Shown in pieces: positions 52,637 through 61,644 of a DNA stretch of 64,000 bases. Positions within the stretch are counted from its first letter, which is position 1, and each line of letters begins with the position of its first letter. Origin of the DNA: JACVRN01 sp035276685 (GTDB taxonomy: Bacteria; Acidobacteriota; Blastocatellia; Pyrinomonadales; Pyrinomonadaceae); NCBI GenBank assembly GCA_035276685.1, contig DATELK010000092.1, positions 62,001 through 126,000 on the forward strand. Reading direction: 5' to 3'. The notes below the pieces were generated by a model that ran no database searches, had not been told where the DNA came from, and saw nothing but the letters and a program-made list of their open reading frames with translations. Both the position numbers and the translations under genes were made by a program.

Positions 52637-53710
52637 ATGCCAATGGGTACGCGCTCGGGCAAGCTGGCCGATGTTCTGGACGAACTGACGGCCGAAGGAG
52701 CCTCGGAATTAACCGAGCATATTAATGATAAAGATTTACGCTGTTATGCCTGCGGGCACCGCTGCCTGATTCGAGCGGGCAAGCGAGGCATCTGCAAGGT
52801 GCGCTACAACGAAGATGGGCGCTTGATGGTGCCCAAGAACTACGTGGCTGCGCTCGCCTGCGACCCCACGGAGAAGAAGCCCTTCTTTCATGCCATGCCC
52901 GGCTCGGACACTCTGACCTTCGGCATGCTGGGCTGTGACCTTCACTGCGGCTACTGCCAGAACTGGCTCACGTCTCAGGCTCTGAGGGACGAGGCCGCAG
53001 GAACTGCTCCCAGAGTCGTGACGGCTGAGAAGCTGGTGTCGCTGGCTCATGCTTACGGGGCTTCGATGGTCGGCTCAAGCTATAACGAGCCGTTGATTAC
53101 GGCCGAGTGGGCCGTGGACGTTTTCAGGCTCGCCAAGCCCGAAGGCTTTAAGACAGCTTTCATCTCGAACGGCAATGCGACGCCGCAGGTGCTGGATTAT
53201 CTGAGGCCTTGGACGGACTGCTACAAGATTGATTTGAAGTCCATGAGTGACCGCAACTATCGCAAGCTCGGCGGAGTTGTCGATAACATTCTTGAGACGG
53301 TCAGGATGGTTCACGAGCGAGGCTTCTGGGAAGAGATAGTCACACTCGTCATCCCAGGCTTTAACGATTCGGAGGATGAGCTTCGTCGCGCGGCAGACTT
53401 CATAGCCTCTGTCTCGCCTGACATTCCCTGGCACGTCACTGCGTTTCATCAGGACTACAACATGACCGAGAACGCCAACACGACCGCAGAGCAGTTGATA
53501 CGCGCCTGCGAGATTGGGCGAGCGGCAGGCCTCAGGTACGTCTACGCCGGGAACCTGCCCGGAAGAGTCGGGCGATGGGAGAACACCTACTGTCACTCCT
53601 GCGACGAGCTTCTAGTAGAGCGCTACGGCTACATCATCAAGCAGATGAAGGTCACGCGAGACGGTCACTGTCCCAAGTGCTCGACTGCTATCCCCGGCAT
53701 CTGGTCATAA
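52637..53710 (+). CDS. amrS: AmmeMemoRadiSam system radical SAM enzyme
   Basis: The 357-aa protein has an N-terminal zinc-ribbon-like CYACGHRCLI, the radical SAM cluster motif GCDLHCGYCQNW (C-x3-C-x2-C) and a C-terminal CHSCDELL/CPKCSTAIPG finger. These are features of the AmrS group. The usual partners AmrA (AMMECR1) and AmrB (Memo) are not in this window. The reaction is unknown. The next gene overlaps in spacing (4 bp). Confidence 0.9.
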   Translation: MPMGTRSGKLADVLDELTAEGASELTEHINDKDLRCYACGHRCLIRAGKRGICKVRYNEDGRLMVPKNYVAALACDPTEKKPFFHAMPGSDTLTFGMLGCDLHCGYCQNWLTSQALRDEAAGTAPRVVTAEKLVSLAHAYGASMVGSSYNEPLITAEWAVDVFRLAKPEGFKTAFISNGNATPQVLDYLRPWTDCYKIDLKSMSDRNYRKLGGVVDNILETVRMVHERGFWEEIVTLVIPGFNDSEDELRRAADFIASVSPDIPWHVTAFHQDYNMTENANTTAEQLIRACEIGRAAGLRYVYAGNLPGRVGRWENTYCHSCDELLVERYGYIIKQMKVTRDGHCPKCSTAIPGIWS

Positions 53711-53714
53711 CGGC

Positions 53715-54401
53715 ATGGCCGTGAGAGCAATCGTATTCGACCTGGACGACACGCTGGTGGATACGTTCGGGACTCTTATCACGCCGCTTGAGACGGAGGC
53801 CGCGTCGCGTATGGCCTCAGTGGGAAGCGTAGGCTGCGACGCAGCTAAGGTGTTTGAGACAATACTGCGACTCAGAAGAGATGACCCGGAGAGGGTAGAA
53901 GAGCGGCTCTCTCAAGATTTTCCTCAGCTAGGAGAAGAGACTCTGGCGGCGCGCCGCTCGGTCTTCGCAGAAGCTTCGCCCGACGCTATTCGGATAGAAG
54001 CGGACGTGCGCGAGATGCTGTCTCAGTTGTCAGGTCGTTACGATACTTATCTTTTGACGACGGGGCGCACGGAGTTTCAGAACAGAAAGCTGGAACTGCT
54101 AGGGATACGCGGGCTCTTCAAGGCCGTGGCAATTCTCGCTTCCGGCTCGGAAGAGACGAAGGAGGGCTGGCTAAAGTCTCTCGTTAGCAGCAGCGGATAC
54201 AACTCGCAGTCCGTGATAGTCGTCGGCAACCGGCTGGATAACGAGATGCTGGCGGGGCGTAGGCTCGGGATGAAGACCGTCTGGGTCAGGCGCGGCGAAG
54301 GCTCAGGCTTGATTCCACGCGAGGAATTGGGAGAGCCGGACTACACCATCTCTCACATCAGGGAGTTTCCCGAAGTCCTCTCTAAAATCGAAGCCTCATA
54401 A
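53715..54401 (+). CDS. HAD-superfamily hydrolase
   Basis: The 228-aa phosphatase-like protein has FDLDDTLVDTFG (motif I), LLTTGRTEFQ (motif II) and IVVGNRLDNEMLAGRRLGM (motif IV). A cap domain lies between motifs I and II. The substrate is unknown. It follows amrS by 4 bp, so the two are likely co-transcribed. Confidence 0.9.
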   Translation: MAVRAIVFDLDDTLVDTFGTLITPLETEAASRMASVGSVGCDAAKVFETILRLRRDDPERVEERLSQDFPQLGEETLAARRSVFAEASPDAIRIEADVREMLSQLSGRYDTYLLTTGRTEFQNRKLELLGIRGLFKAVAILASGSEETKEGWLKSLVSSSGYNSQSVIVVGNRLDNEMLAGRRLGMKTVWVRRGEGSGLIPREELGEPDYTISHIREFPEVLSKIEAS

Positions 54402-54404
54402 AGC

Positions 54405-55643
54405 TTAAAAATTTGAGGAGCGGCGCGTCTTGCCTTCGGCCGTGCCGTAAAGCGGAGCGTACTCTTCATCCTCTTCGGCCGCGCGAAGCGCCCGCTTCAA
54501 TTCCGCTATGTCGCGCGAGGCTATGTCGAACTCGTCCTGGTCAAAGGATTCGTAATCGCCTGCTATGGAGAGCACGTGGTCAATCCTCTGGCCCGCCCGC
54601 TCAAGCGCGCCTGTCGGCAGCTTTCCTTTGATGGCGGCTTCCACAATCTGGTCGCGTGCGGCCACGAAGTTCGCCGCCTGCTCGCATATGAGAATCATGT
54701 CAGAGCCCGCTTCGACGGCACGCAAAGACGCCTCTGCGACCGAGAGCGTCTTGACGACCGCGCCCATCTCCATGTCGTCCGTGATGACGAGCCCGTCGAA
54801 CTTCAGCGTCAGGCGGAGCAGGCGCATGACCACGTTGCTTGAGATGGTGGCCGGAAGCTGGTGAATGCTTTCGAGCGGCGGCAGCTCTCCCGTGCGGCGA
54901 AACCACGCTTGCAGAAACTCTGAGACATCGGGAAACGCGGCGTGGCTCACCATCACGCTATGCAGCAGCTCGCCCGGGCGATGAAACATCAAGTCCATGA
55001 ACGGCACTAAATCTTTTTCCAGAATCTCTTCCCAGGTGTGCTGGACTATGGGAAGCCTGCGGTGCGAGTCCACGGTCGAGCCGCCAAGGCCCGGAAAGTG
55101 TTTGCCGCAGCCTACTATGCGCCCCTTCTGCAAGCCGTCAAGGTAAGCGCCCGCCAGCCGCGAGACCTCCTGCGGAGAGCGCCCGAAGGTGCGGCCGCGT
55201 AGCCCGTTCTCGTTATTGTCGCCGGAGAGGTCAAGCACGGGCGCAAAATTTATGTTGAAGCCAAGCAGGCGTAGTATGCGCGCCGAAAGCTCTCCGAATT
55301 TTTTGGCGAGGTGAGTCTGGTTAGCGTCGCGCACGGCCTTGGCCGAAGGCATAGGCTCGCAGATGGCGCGGAAGCGGTCAACGAGCCCGCCCTCCTGGTC
55401 TACGCCAATCAGCACGGGATGGTCTACGGCGTCGCGTATCTGCGCGTTGAGCAGAGCGACCTGCTCCGGCGACTCAACGTTGCGGCCGAAGAGAACCACT
55501 CCGCCCGGCTGGACTTCGCCGAGCAGCTTTCGCATGCGCCGGTCAAGCTCTGTCCCCGGAATGCCTATGAAGAGCACTCGACCGGCCTTGCGCTCAATCG
55601 GCAGCTCTTCTTTGTTCTCGCCCTTTGTTCCGCCCTTCGGCAT
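54405..55643 (-). CDS. nagZ: Beta-N-acetylhexosaminidase (GH3)
   Basis: The 412-aa glycoside hydrolase family 3 enzyme has GVVLFGRNV, FAPVLDL and the NagZ signature KHFPGLGGSTVDSHRRLP with the catalytic His on a mobile loop, and the nucleophile Asp in VITDDMEMGAV. NagZ removes N-acetylglucosamine from muropeptides during cell-wall recycling. The N-terminus MPKGGTKGENK is hydrophilic, so it is cytoplasmic. Convergent with the HAD gene. Confidence 0.93.
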   Translation of the reverse strand: MPKGGTKGENKEELPIERKAGRVLFIGIPGTELDRRMRKLLGEVQPGGVVLFGRNVESPEQVALLNAQIRDAVDHPVLIGVDQEGGLVDRFRAICEPMPSAKAVRDANQTHLAKKFGELSARILRLLGFNINFAPVLDLSGDNNENGLRGRTFGRSPQEVSRLAGAYLDGLQKGRIVGCGKHFPGLGGSTVDSHRRLPIVQHTWEEILEKDLVPFMDLMFHRPGELLHSVMVSHAAFPDVSEFLQAWFRRTGELPPLESIHQLPATISSNVVMRLLRLTLKFDGLVITDDMEMGAVVKTLSVAEASLRAVEAGSDMILICEQAANFVAARDQIVEAAIKGKLPTGALERAGQRIDHVLSIAGDYESFDQDEFDIASRDIAELKRALRAAEEDEEYAPLYGTAEGKTRRSSNF

Positions 55644-55809
55644 AAGTCCCAGATTTCCCTTTTCGTCAAAAAAGCAGAGCCCGCGTTTCCGCGCCGCTAC
55701 GGTTTATGAGCTTACGGCACAGAAATAAGGTTTGCAAGAAGAGAGAGAAGAAAGGCGCGAGCCGCTCCGGCTTGATAATCGAGCGCCTGCGACTTACCAT
55801 CTTTATCTT

Positions 55810-56784
55810 ATGAGCGCTCTCATGGAGGAAAAGAAGGCAAGCCCCGCGCATCTCGCCGGAAAGATACGCGAGCGTGCGCGCCAGCTTGGCTTTCATAAAG
55901 TGGGGATAGCGCCCGCCTACGCGCTTCACGAAGAACGCGCTCGTTTGACAGAATGGCTGGGCCGAGGCTTTCAGGGCGAGATGCGATGGATGGAGCGAGA
56001 CCCCGCCCAGCGCACAGACCCGCGCCTTCTCTTCCCGCAGGCTCGCTCCGTCATTGTCGTAGCCCTCAACTACTACACGCCTCATCATCACACGGAGGAC
56101 AAAGCGACGGGCAAGATTTCGCGCTACGCGTGGGGCGACGATTATCACGACGTGGTGAGAGAGAAATTAAAGCGGCTGCTGGATTGGATTAAAGAGGAGT
56201 GGCCTGAGGCCGAAGGCAAAGTTTGCGTCGATATTCAGCCCGTGATGGACAAGGCCTGGGCTGTGCGCGCGGGCTTAGGATGGATTGGCAAGCATTCCAA
56301 CCTAATCACTATGGATTACGGCTCTTGGGTCTTTTTGGGCGAGCTGCTCATTAACCTTGAGCTGGAATATACGGCCGCAGAGGTTGAGAATCATTGCGGA
56401 AGCTGCACGCTCTGCATAGAGGCTTGCCCGACCGATGCTATACGCGAGCCTTACGTGGTTGACTCCAACAGGTGCATCTCCTACGCGACGATTGAGCTTC
56501 GCCAGCCGGAGCTGCCCGCTGAAGTTTCCTCGAACCTTGAAGGGTGGCTCTACGGCTGCGACATCTGTCAGGACGTTTGCCCGTGGAACCGTTTTGAGCA
56601 GCCGACCGAAGAAGAGAGATTCGAGCCGCGCGAAGGTTGTGTCAACGCCAATCTCTCGGAGATACTTTCGATGACGCAGGAAGATTACTCCGTGAGCTTT
56701 CGCAAGAGCGCCATCAAGCGAGCCAAGCTCGAAGGCCTGAAGCGCAACGCACGCGCGCTCATGGAATCCGGCGAAGAAGCATAG
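55810..56784 (+). CDS. queG: Epoxyqueuosine reductase
   Basis: The 324-aa cobalamin and Fe-S enzyme performs the last step of queuosine synthesis in tRNA. It has LNYYTP, DIQPVMDKAWA, and two 4Fe-4S motifs: CGSCTLCIEACPTDAI and CDICQDVCPWNRF. The C-terminal HEAT-like part seen in longer forms is absent. The start ATG at 55810 gives the normal length; earlier frames run into the nagZ promoter region. Confidence 0.95.
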   Translation: MSALMEEKKASPAHLAGKIRERARQLGFHKVGIAPAYALHEERARLTEWLGRGFQGEMRWMERDPAQRTDPRLLFPQARSVIVVALNYYTPHHHTEDKATGKISRYAWGDDYHDVVREKLKRLLDWIKEEWPEAEGKVCVDIQPVMDKAWAVRAGLGWIGKHSNLITMDYGSWVFLGELLINLELEYTAAEVENHCGSCTLCIEACPTDAIREPYVVDSNRCISYATIELRQPELPAEVSSNLEGWLYGCDICQDVCPWNRFEQPTEEERFEPREGCVNANLSEILSMTQEDYSVSFRKSAIKRAKLEGLKRNARALMESGEEA

Positions 56785-57164
56785 CGTCGCCTGCGGGCTT
56801 AAAAGATTTTCTCATCATAAATATTTCTTTCGGGCGCTTTGGCGTGGCTCAATCTCTAACAACACAGTCCGCTGCAAGCCTTCATCTGCCTAGCAAAAAA
56901 TTTGCTAGACGGGCGAGCGTTTTGCCAGACAGTAACTTACACAAGATTGGTTTCGCCCGCCCTTTCGGGCACGGGCCGCACGAGACGCCGCGCGCTCTTG
57001 ATTGCAACGATTTTTGCTAGAATTTTTTTGATGTAATTTGAAAAATAGGCTTTGACTTATTAGGCAAAGCGAGGTAATTTGCCCGTAACCTCATCTGTAA
57101 TTTCCAACTCACAGCTAGAACTGTTTTTGGAGATACATCCTTCTCCAAGGAGATTAATGTTAGC
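56785..57164. other. Intergenic region before the AP2-type gene
   Basis: This 380-bp gap contains the palindrome CTAGCAAAAAATTTGCTAG (56890-56908), a related half-site TTTTTGCTAGAATTTTTTT near 57012, and a GC-rich hairpin CGCCCGCCCTTTCGGGC near 56957. No gene or RNA family was recognised. The A/T-rich end should hold the promoter of the next gene, which has AAGGAG upstream of its start. Confidence 0.45.
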
Positions 57165-57680
57165 ATGGTTAGAGCCCAGAGTGGACATAAGGGAATAAGC
57201 AGAATCGAGCAGGAAGCTCGAAACACTTACGGTTGGTACGTCCGCGTTAGCTTCAATAATCAGAAGCGAGTCAAGTTCTTTTCCGATGCCGCGTATGGCG
57301 GAAAAGATAAGGCGCTTGAGTATGCCGTCGAGTACCGCAACAAGGCGGAGAAAGAGCTTGGCAAGCCGCGCACGGATCGTCTGGTTATAGCGCGTAACCC
57401 GCGCAACACTTCAGGCGTCATGGGCGTTCAGCGAAAGACCAAAGTCGTCGTCGACGAGGACGGCGAAAAGCGTGTCGTCAAGAACGTCTACGAAGTGACA
57501 TGGAATCCTGAGCCGGGCCGCCTCTGCCGAACGTGGGTCTCGATTGACGAGTACGGCGAAGAGGCTGCGTTCCGCAAGGCTTGCGCTATCAGGCGCGAGA
57601 AGGAGCGCGAGATGTTCGGCTCGGTCGTCAAGACCAACTGGGAAGACAGCCTGAAAAAGCTTTTCAACAGCCACCGTTAA
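57165..57680 (+). CDS. Bacterial AP2-type DNA-binding protein, two tandem domains
   Basis: The 171-aa protein has two copies of an AP2-like unit. The first is GISRIE...YGWYVRV...FFSDAAYGGKDKALEYAVEYRNK (residues about 9-65), the second GVMGVQRK...YEVTW...WVSIDEYGEEAAFRKACAIR (about 84-150). Each has three strands with an aromatic and basic face and then a helix, as in plant AP2/ERF and bacterial homing-endonuclease DNA-binding domains. No nuclease is fused, so it is probably a transcription regulator. Its targets are unknown. Confidence 0.7.
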   Translation: MVRAQSGHKGISRIEQEARNTYGWYVRVSFNNQKRVKFFSDAAYGGKDKALEYAVEYRNKAEKELGKPRTDRLVIARNPRNTSGVMGVQRKTKVVVDEDGEKRVVKNVYEVTWNPEPGRLCRTWVSIDEYGEEAAFRKACAIRREKEREMFGSVVKTNWEDSLKKLFNSHR

Positions 57681-57740
57681 GGTTTTTCATTTGCCAGCCC
57701 CTGACCGACGTGGGACCCGCCGCAGTAGTTAACGCGGCGA

Positions 57741-57860
57741 CGGGCGGTTTCTCACTCTTCTTTGAGAAGGTGTATCATTGTGTGAGGCGATTGATTGAAC
57801 TTTGTAAGGAGACAATCAATCGCCCGAGACCTTCTGATTATTGGAGAGTGAAACCGGGCG
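57741..57860 (+). promoter_or_regulatory. Structured leader of moaA, candidate cis-regulatory RNA
   Basis: Nested stems can form: a 12-bp hairpin GGCGATTGATTG/CAATCAATCGCC (57786-57797, 57813-57824), a 7-bp stem AGAAGGT/ACCTTCT around it, and an outer stem GGTTT-CT-CACTC with GAGTGAAACC (57846-57855) that ends just before the GTG and overlaps the GGAGAG likely to bind the ribosome. Opening the outer stem could control translation. A Moco-type riboswitch is a reasonable guess for a moaA leader, but consensus features were not confirmed. Confidence 0.55.
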
Positions 57861-58859
57861 GTGACAGCTTCCTTAAAAGACTCTTTCGGCCGAGAGATAC
57901 GCGACCTGCGCGTGTCGCTGACGGACAGGTGTAACTTTCGCTGCTTCTACTGCCTGCCGCACGGCGAGCCGCCCGCCGCGCCGAAATCCTCCATGCTCTC
58001 CTTCGAAGAGATAGAGTACGCGGCCTCCATTTTCGTCTCTCTCGGCATAGAAAAGATTCGGCTCACGGGCGGCGAGCCCATGCTGCGCCGCGACATAGAG
58101 ACCATCACGCGCAAGCTCTCCCTGCTTAAGCCGCGCCTGAAAGATTTGGCGCTCACGACGAACGGCTACTTTCTGCCCGAGCGCGCGGAGAGCCTGAAGG
58201 CGGCCGGGCTGGATAGAGTGACCATCAGCCTTGACAGCCTGAAGCCGGATGTCTTCAAGCGCATGACGGGCGTGGACGTTCTTGAGCGCGTGATGGAGGG
58301 CATACGCGCTGCCGAGAGAGCGCGCCTGACGCCTATTAAAATCAACGCGGTCGTCGTTCGCGGCCACAACGAAGAAGAGGTGGCTGACTTTGCGGCCTTC
58401 GCGCGCGAGACCGGCGTCAGCATGCGCTTCATAGAGTTCATGCCTCTGGACTCTGGCCACGACTGGTCGCGCGAAATGGTAGTGCCCGGCCGCGAGATTT
58501 TCCGTCGCATCAACGAGCGCTTTCCGCTGGTTCCCTTAAACACGGAGCGAGGCTCTGACACTTCAACGCGTTATCTCTTCGCGGACAAAGCGCCGGGCGA
58601 GATAGGCATCATCGCGCCCGTCACCGAGCCCTTCTGCGGAGCCTGCTCTCGCATACGGCTCACCGCAGACGGACAGATTCGCACCTGCCTCTTCTCCACG
58701 GTCGAGCATTCGCTGCGCGACGTTTTGAGAAGCAGCGCCACTCGCTCGGAAGTAGTAGAGTTCATAGAGTCGGTCGTCATGAAAAAGGAGCCGCGCCACT
58801 ACATCAACGACCGCAACTTCACGCAGCCCTCACGCACCATGAGCCTCATAGGCGGCTAA
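57861..58859 (+). CDS. moaA: GTP 3',8-cyclase MoaA
   Basis: The 332-aa radical SAM enzyme starts molybdenum cofactor synthesis by converting GTP to 3',8-cyclo-GTP. It has the N-terminal cluster DRCNFRCFYCLPHGEP (C-x3-C-x2-C), the GGEP SAM motif and a C-terminal second cluster site FCGACSRIRLTADGQIRTCLF. No moaC or other moa gene is near. The GTG start follows the folded leader directly. Confidence 0.95.
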   Translation: MTASLKDSFGREIRDLRVSLTDRCNFRCFYCLPHGEPPAAPKSSMLSFEEIEYAASIFVSLGIEKIRLTGGEPMLRRDIETITRKLSLLKPRLKDLALTTNGYFLPERAESLKAAGLDRVTISLDSLKPDVFKRMTGVDVLERVMEGIRAAERARLTPIKINAVVVRGHNEEEVADFAAFARETGVSMRFIEFMPLDSGHDWSREMVVPGREIFRRINERFPLVPLNTERGSDTSTRYLFADKAPGEIGIIAPVTEPFCGACSRIRLTADGQIRTCLFSTVEHSLRDVLRSSATRSEVVEFIESVVMKKEPRHYINDRNFTQPSRTMSLIGG

Positions 58860-58877
58860 AGCCGGTAGGAGTCATCA

Positions 58878-59429
58878 ATGAACACAAGAGTCGAAGCGAC
58901 AATCGAAGACCTGTACGAAATCGAGGGTAAGGCAGAGCTTGTCAACGGAGAGATTGTGCATATGCCACCTACTGGAGGACTCCTTAATCTCGCGGCCAGA
59001 CAAATCCTTTTTTCTTTGGCCGATTATGAGAAGCGAACAAAGAGCGGCGTTGCCGTTAGTGATAACGCGGCCTTTGTAGTCAATCTTCCTCATCGTAAAT
59101 CTTTCAGTCCCGACGCAGCCTTTTATAAGGGAGAAGTCACGATGAACTTCTTCGAGGGTGCGCCCGTCTTTGCCGTAGAGGTCAGGAGCAAAGGCGACTA
59201 CGGGCCTAAGATGGAGAGGAAGCTGGCGACAAAGCGCGCGGATTACTTCGCCGCCGGGACGCAGGTAGTATGGGATGTTGATTTGAGCGGGACAGACGTG
59301 ATTCGCTCCTTTTATGCTAATGACCCGCAGCATCCGAAGCTTTTCAGGCGCGGGGAAACGGCTGATGCAGAGCCTGCGCTGCCGGGCTGGCGGATGCCGG
59401 TTGATGATTTATTTCCTCAAAAGGATTAG
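58878..59429 (+). CDS. Uma2-family endonuclease-like protein
   Basis: The 183-aa protein has the DUF820/Uma2 layout: ELVNGEIVHMPPTGG, SPDAAF (PD), FAVEVRSKGD (E-x-K-like), and KRADYFAAGTQVVWDVD. TAGGAG precedes the ATG. Members have the PD-(D/E)XK nuclease fold; their biological role is unknown. Confidence 0.88.
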   Translation: MNTRVEATIEDLYEIEGKAELVNGEIVHMPPTGGLLNLAARQILFSLADYEKRTKSGVAVSDNAAFVVNLPHRKSFSPDAAFYKGEVTMNFFEGAPVFAVEVRSKGDYGPKMERKLATKRADYFAAGTQVVWDVDLSGTDVIRSFYANDPQHPKLFRRGETADAEPALPGWRMPVDDLFPQKD

Positions 59430-59480
59430 AATCCGGGGTTGAAGGCACAGGCATTTATCTTTTGATAATTCCAGAAGTTT

Positions 59481-59570
59481 TCGGGGGAGCCTCCGGGGAG
59501 GCTGAGAGTCACAGTGATGCGTGTGAGACCCCTTGAACCTGATGCGGTTAGTACCGCCGAAGGGAGAAAC
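59481..59570 (+). promoter_or_regulatory. TPP riboswitch (THI element)
   Basis: The sequence has the THI-box hallmarks: GGGGGAGCCT, GGCTGAGAG, ACCCCTTGAACCTGATGCGG, TTAGTACCGCCGAAGGGA. It lies 98 nt upstream of thiC and is followed by an intrinsic terminator, so thiamine pyrophosphate probably stops transcription early. Confidence 0.97.
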
Positions 59571-59581
59571 CACAGAGTCAA

Positions 59582-59625
59582 GACCGTTTCATCTCTTTAG
59601 TCGGGTGAAACGGTCTTCTCTTTTT
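59582..59625 (+). terminator. Riboswitch-controlled intrinsic terminator
   Basis: GACCGTTTCA (59582-59591) and TGAAACGGTC (59606-59615) form a perfect 10-bp stem with a 14-nt loop, followed by TTCTCTTTTT. It separates the TPP aptamer from thiC. Confidence 0.9.
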
Positions 59626-59667
59626 CAGGCCTAGAGGTTTGAGACGGGCCGGAGAGCGTTGAATCTT

Positions 59668-61611
59668 ATGAGCAAGTTGAAAGAGGCGGCAGAGAAGCTG
59701 AGCCGCGAGGTACGGCTTCCGAACTCCAGAAAGATTTACGTAGATGGCAGTCAAAAGGGCGTGCGCGTTCCTTTGCGGGAAATCTCTCAGCACGCGACCA
59801 GAAATTTTGACGGCACGGTGGAAGATAACGCGGCTGTGCGTGTCTATGACACGAGCGGCCCCTGGGACGACCCCTCTGTGCGCTGCGACGTAAGGGAAGG
59901 CTTACACGCGCTGAGGCGCGACTGGATTCTGGCGCGCGGGGACGTTGAAGAGTACGAGGGCCGCGTGGTCAAGCCTGAGGACAACGGTTATCTAACGCGC
60001 GGCGCAGAAGAGTTCGCGCGCCTTAAGGAGCGAGGGCGGCTGGAAGAGTTTCCGGGACTCCGCCGCGCTCCGCTTCGCGCGCATCAGGGCAGGCGCGTCA
60101 CGCAGATGCACTACGCGCGGCGCGGCATAGTCACGCCCGAGATGGAGTTCATTGCGATACGCGAGAACATGGGGCGTGAGGCCGCGCATAAGGCTCTGAT
60201 GACAGACGACCGCAGCTCGCTACATCATCAGCACAGAGGCGAAAGCTTTGGTGCTGCTATTCCAGGCTACGTGACGCCTGAGTTCGTGCGTGATGAAGTG
60301 GCGCGCGGCCGCGCTATTATCCCCGCGAACATCAATCATCCCGAAACAGAGCCCATGATTATAGGGCGAAACTTCCTTGTCAAAATCAACGCCAACATAG
60401 GCAACTCTGCCGTGGCCTCTTCCATAGAAGAAGAGGTGGAGAAGATGCGCTGGGCAACGAAGTGGGGCGCGGACACCGTGATGGACTTGTCCACGGGCAA
60501 GAACATACACGCCACGCGCGAGTGGATTCTGAGGAACTCGCCCGTGCCGATTGGGACTGTGCCCATCTATCAGGCGCTGGAAAAAGTCGGAGGCAAGGCT
60601 GAAGAGCTGACTTGGGAAATCTACCGCGACACCTTGATTGAGCAGGCGGAGCAGGGCGTCGATTACTTCACGATTCACGCGGGCGTGCGGTTGCCCTACA
60701 TTCCTTTGACCGCAAGGCGCACCACAGGGATTGTCAGTCGCGGCGGCTCCATCATGGCCAAGTGGTGTTTGGCGCATCACGAGGAGAGCTTTCTCTATAC
60801 TCACTTCCGCGAAATCTGCGAGATTATGGCAGCTTATGACGTGGCCTTCTCTTTAGGCGACGGGCTTCGTCCGGGCTCGATTGCCGACGCCAACGACGAG
60901 GCGCAGTTCGCGGAGCTTGAGACGCTGGGCGAGCTGACCGGAATCGCGTGGGAGTATGATTGCCAGGTGATGATTGAAGGGCCGGGCCACGTGCCCATGC
61001 ATCTGGTCAAAGAGAACATGGACAAGCAGCTTGAAGTCTGTCAAGAAGCGCCATTCTACACTCTGGGGCCTCTGACGACGGACATAGCGCCCGGCTACGA
61101 CCACATCACTTCGGCCATAGGCGCGGCCATGATTGGATGGTTCGGCACGGCCATGCTCTGTTACGTCACGCCGAAGGAGCATCTGGGCCTGCCTAACAAA
61201 AAGGACGTGAAGGACGGTGTTATAGCCTACAAGATTGCGGCGCACGCGGCAGACCTCGCCAAGGGTCATCCGGGCGCGCAAGCGAGGGATAATGCTCTGT
61301 CGAAAGCACGCTTCGAGTTTCGCTGGGAAGACCAGTTCAATCTTTCGCTTGACCCCGAAGTCGCGCGCGAGTATCACGACGAGACCTTGCCGCAGGAGGG
61401 CGCAAAGCTCGCTCACTTCTGCTCCATGTGCGGCCCGCACTTCTGCTCCATGAAGATAACGCAGGAGGTCAGGGAGTACGCGGCAGAGCAGGGTCTGAAC
61501 GAAGAGGCCGCGCTTCAAACGGGGATGAGAGAGAAGGCTGCGGAGTTTGTAGCCTCAGGCGCTGAGATTTACCAGGGCGAGCTGCCCGAAGGCTTGGAGC
61601 GCGAACATTGA
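59668..61611 (+). CDS. thiC: Phosphomethylpyrimidine synthase
   Basis: The radical SAM enzyme converts AIR to HMP-phosphate for thiamine. It ends with the non-canonical cluster motif CSMCGPHFCSM (C-x2-C-x4-C), and contains GTVPIYQALEKVGG and FTIHAGV. About 647 residues, the long form. ATG 59668 is preferred, but a TTG at 59659 has GGAGAG close upstream. Regulated by the TPP riboswitch. Confidence 0.96.
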   Translation: MSKLKEAAEKLSREVRLPNSRKIYVDGSQKGVRVPLREISQHATRNFDGTVEDNAAVRVYDTSGPWDDPSVRCDVREGLHALRRDWILARGDVEEYEGRVVKPEDNGYLTRGAEEFARLKERGRLEEFPGLRRAPLRAHQGRRVTQMHYARRGIVTPEMEFIAIRENMGREAAHKALMTDDRSSLHHQHRGESFGAAIPGYVTPEFVRDEVARGRAIIPANINHPETEPMIIGRNFLVKINANIGNSAVASSIEEEVEKMRWATKWGADTVMDLSTGKNIHATREWILRNSPVPIGTVPIYQALEKVGGKAEELTWEIYRDTLIEQAEQGVDYFTIHAGVRLPYIPLTARRTTGIVSRGGSIMAKWCLAHHEESFLYTHFREICEIMAAYDVAFSLGDGLRPGSIADANDEAQFAELETLGELTGIAWEYDCQVMIEGPGHVPMHLVKENMDKQLEVCQEAPFYTLGPLTTDIAPGYDHITSAIGAAMIGWFGTAMLCYVTPKEHLGLPNKKDVKDGVIAYKIAAHAADLAKGHPGAQARDNALSKARFEFRWEDQFNLSLDPEVAREYHDETLPQEGAKLAHFCSMCGPHFCSMKITQEVREYAAEQGLNEEAALQTGMREKAAEFVASGAEIYQGELPEGLEREH

Positions 61612-61644
61612 CGTTTACGGCTAAGAAACAGAAGAATACGCCTT

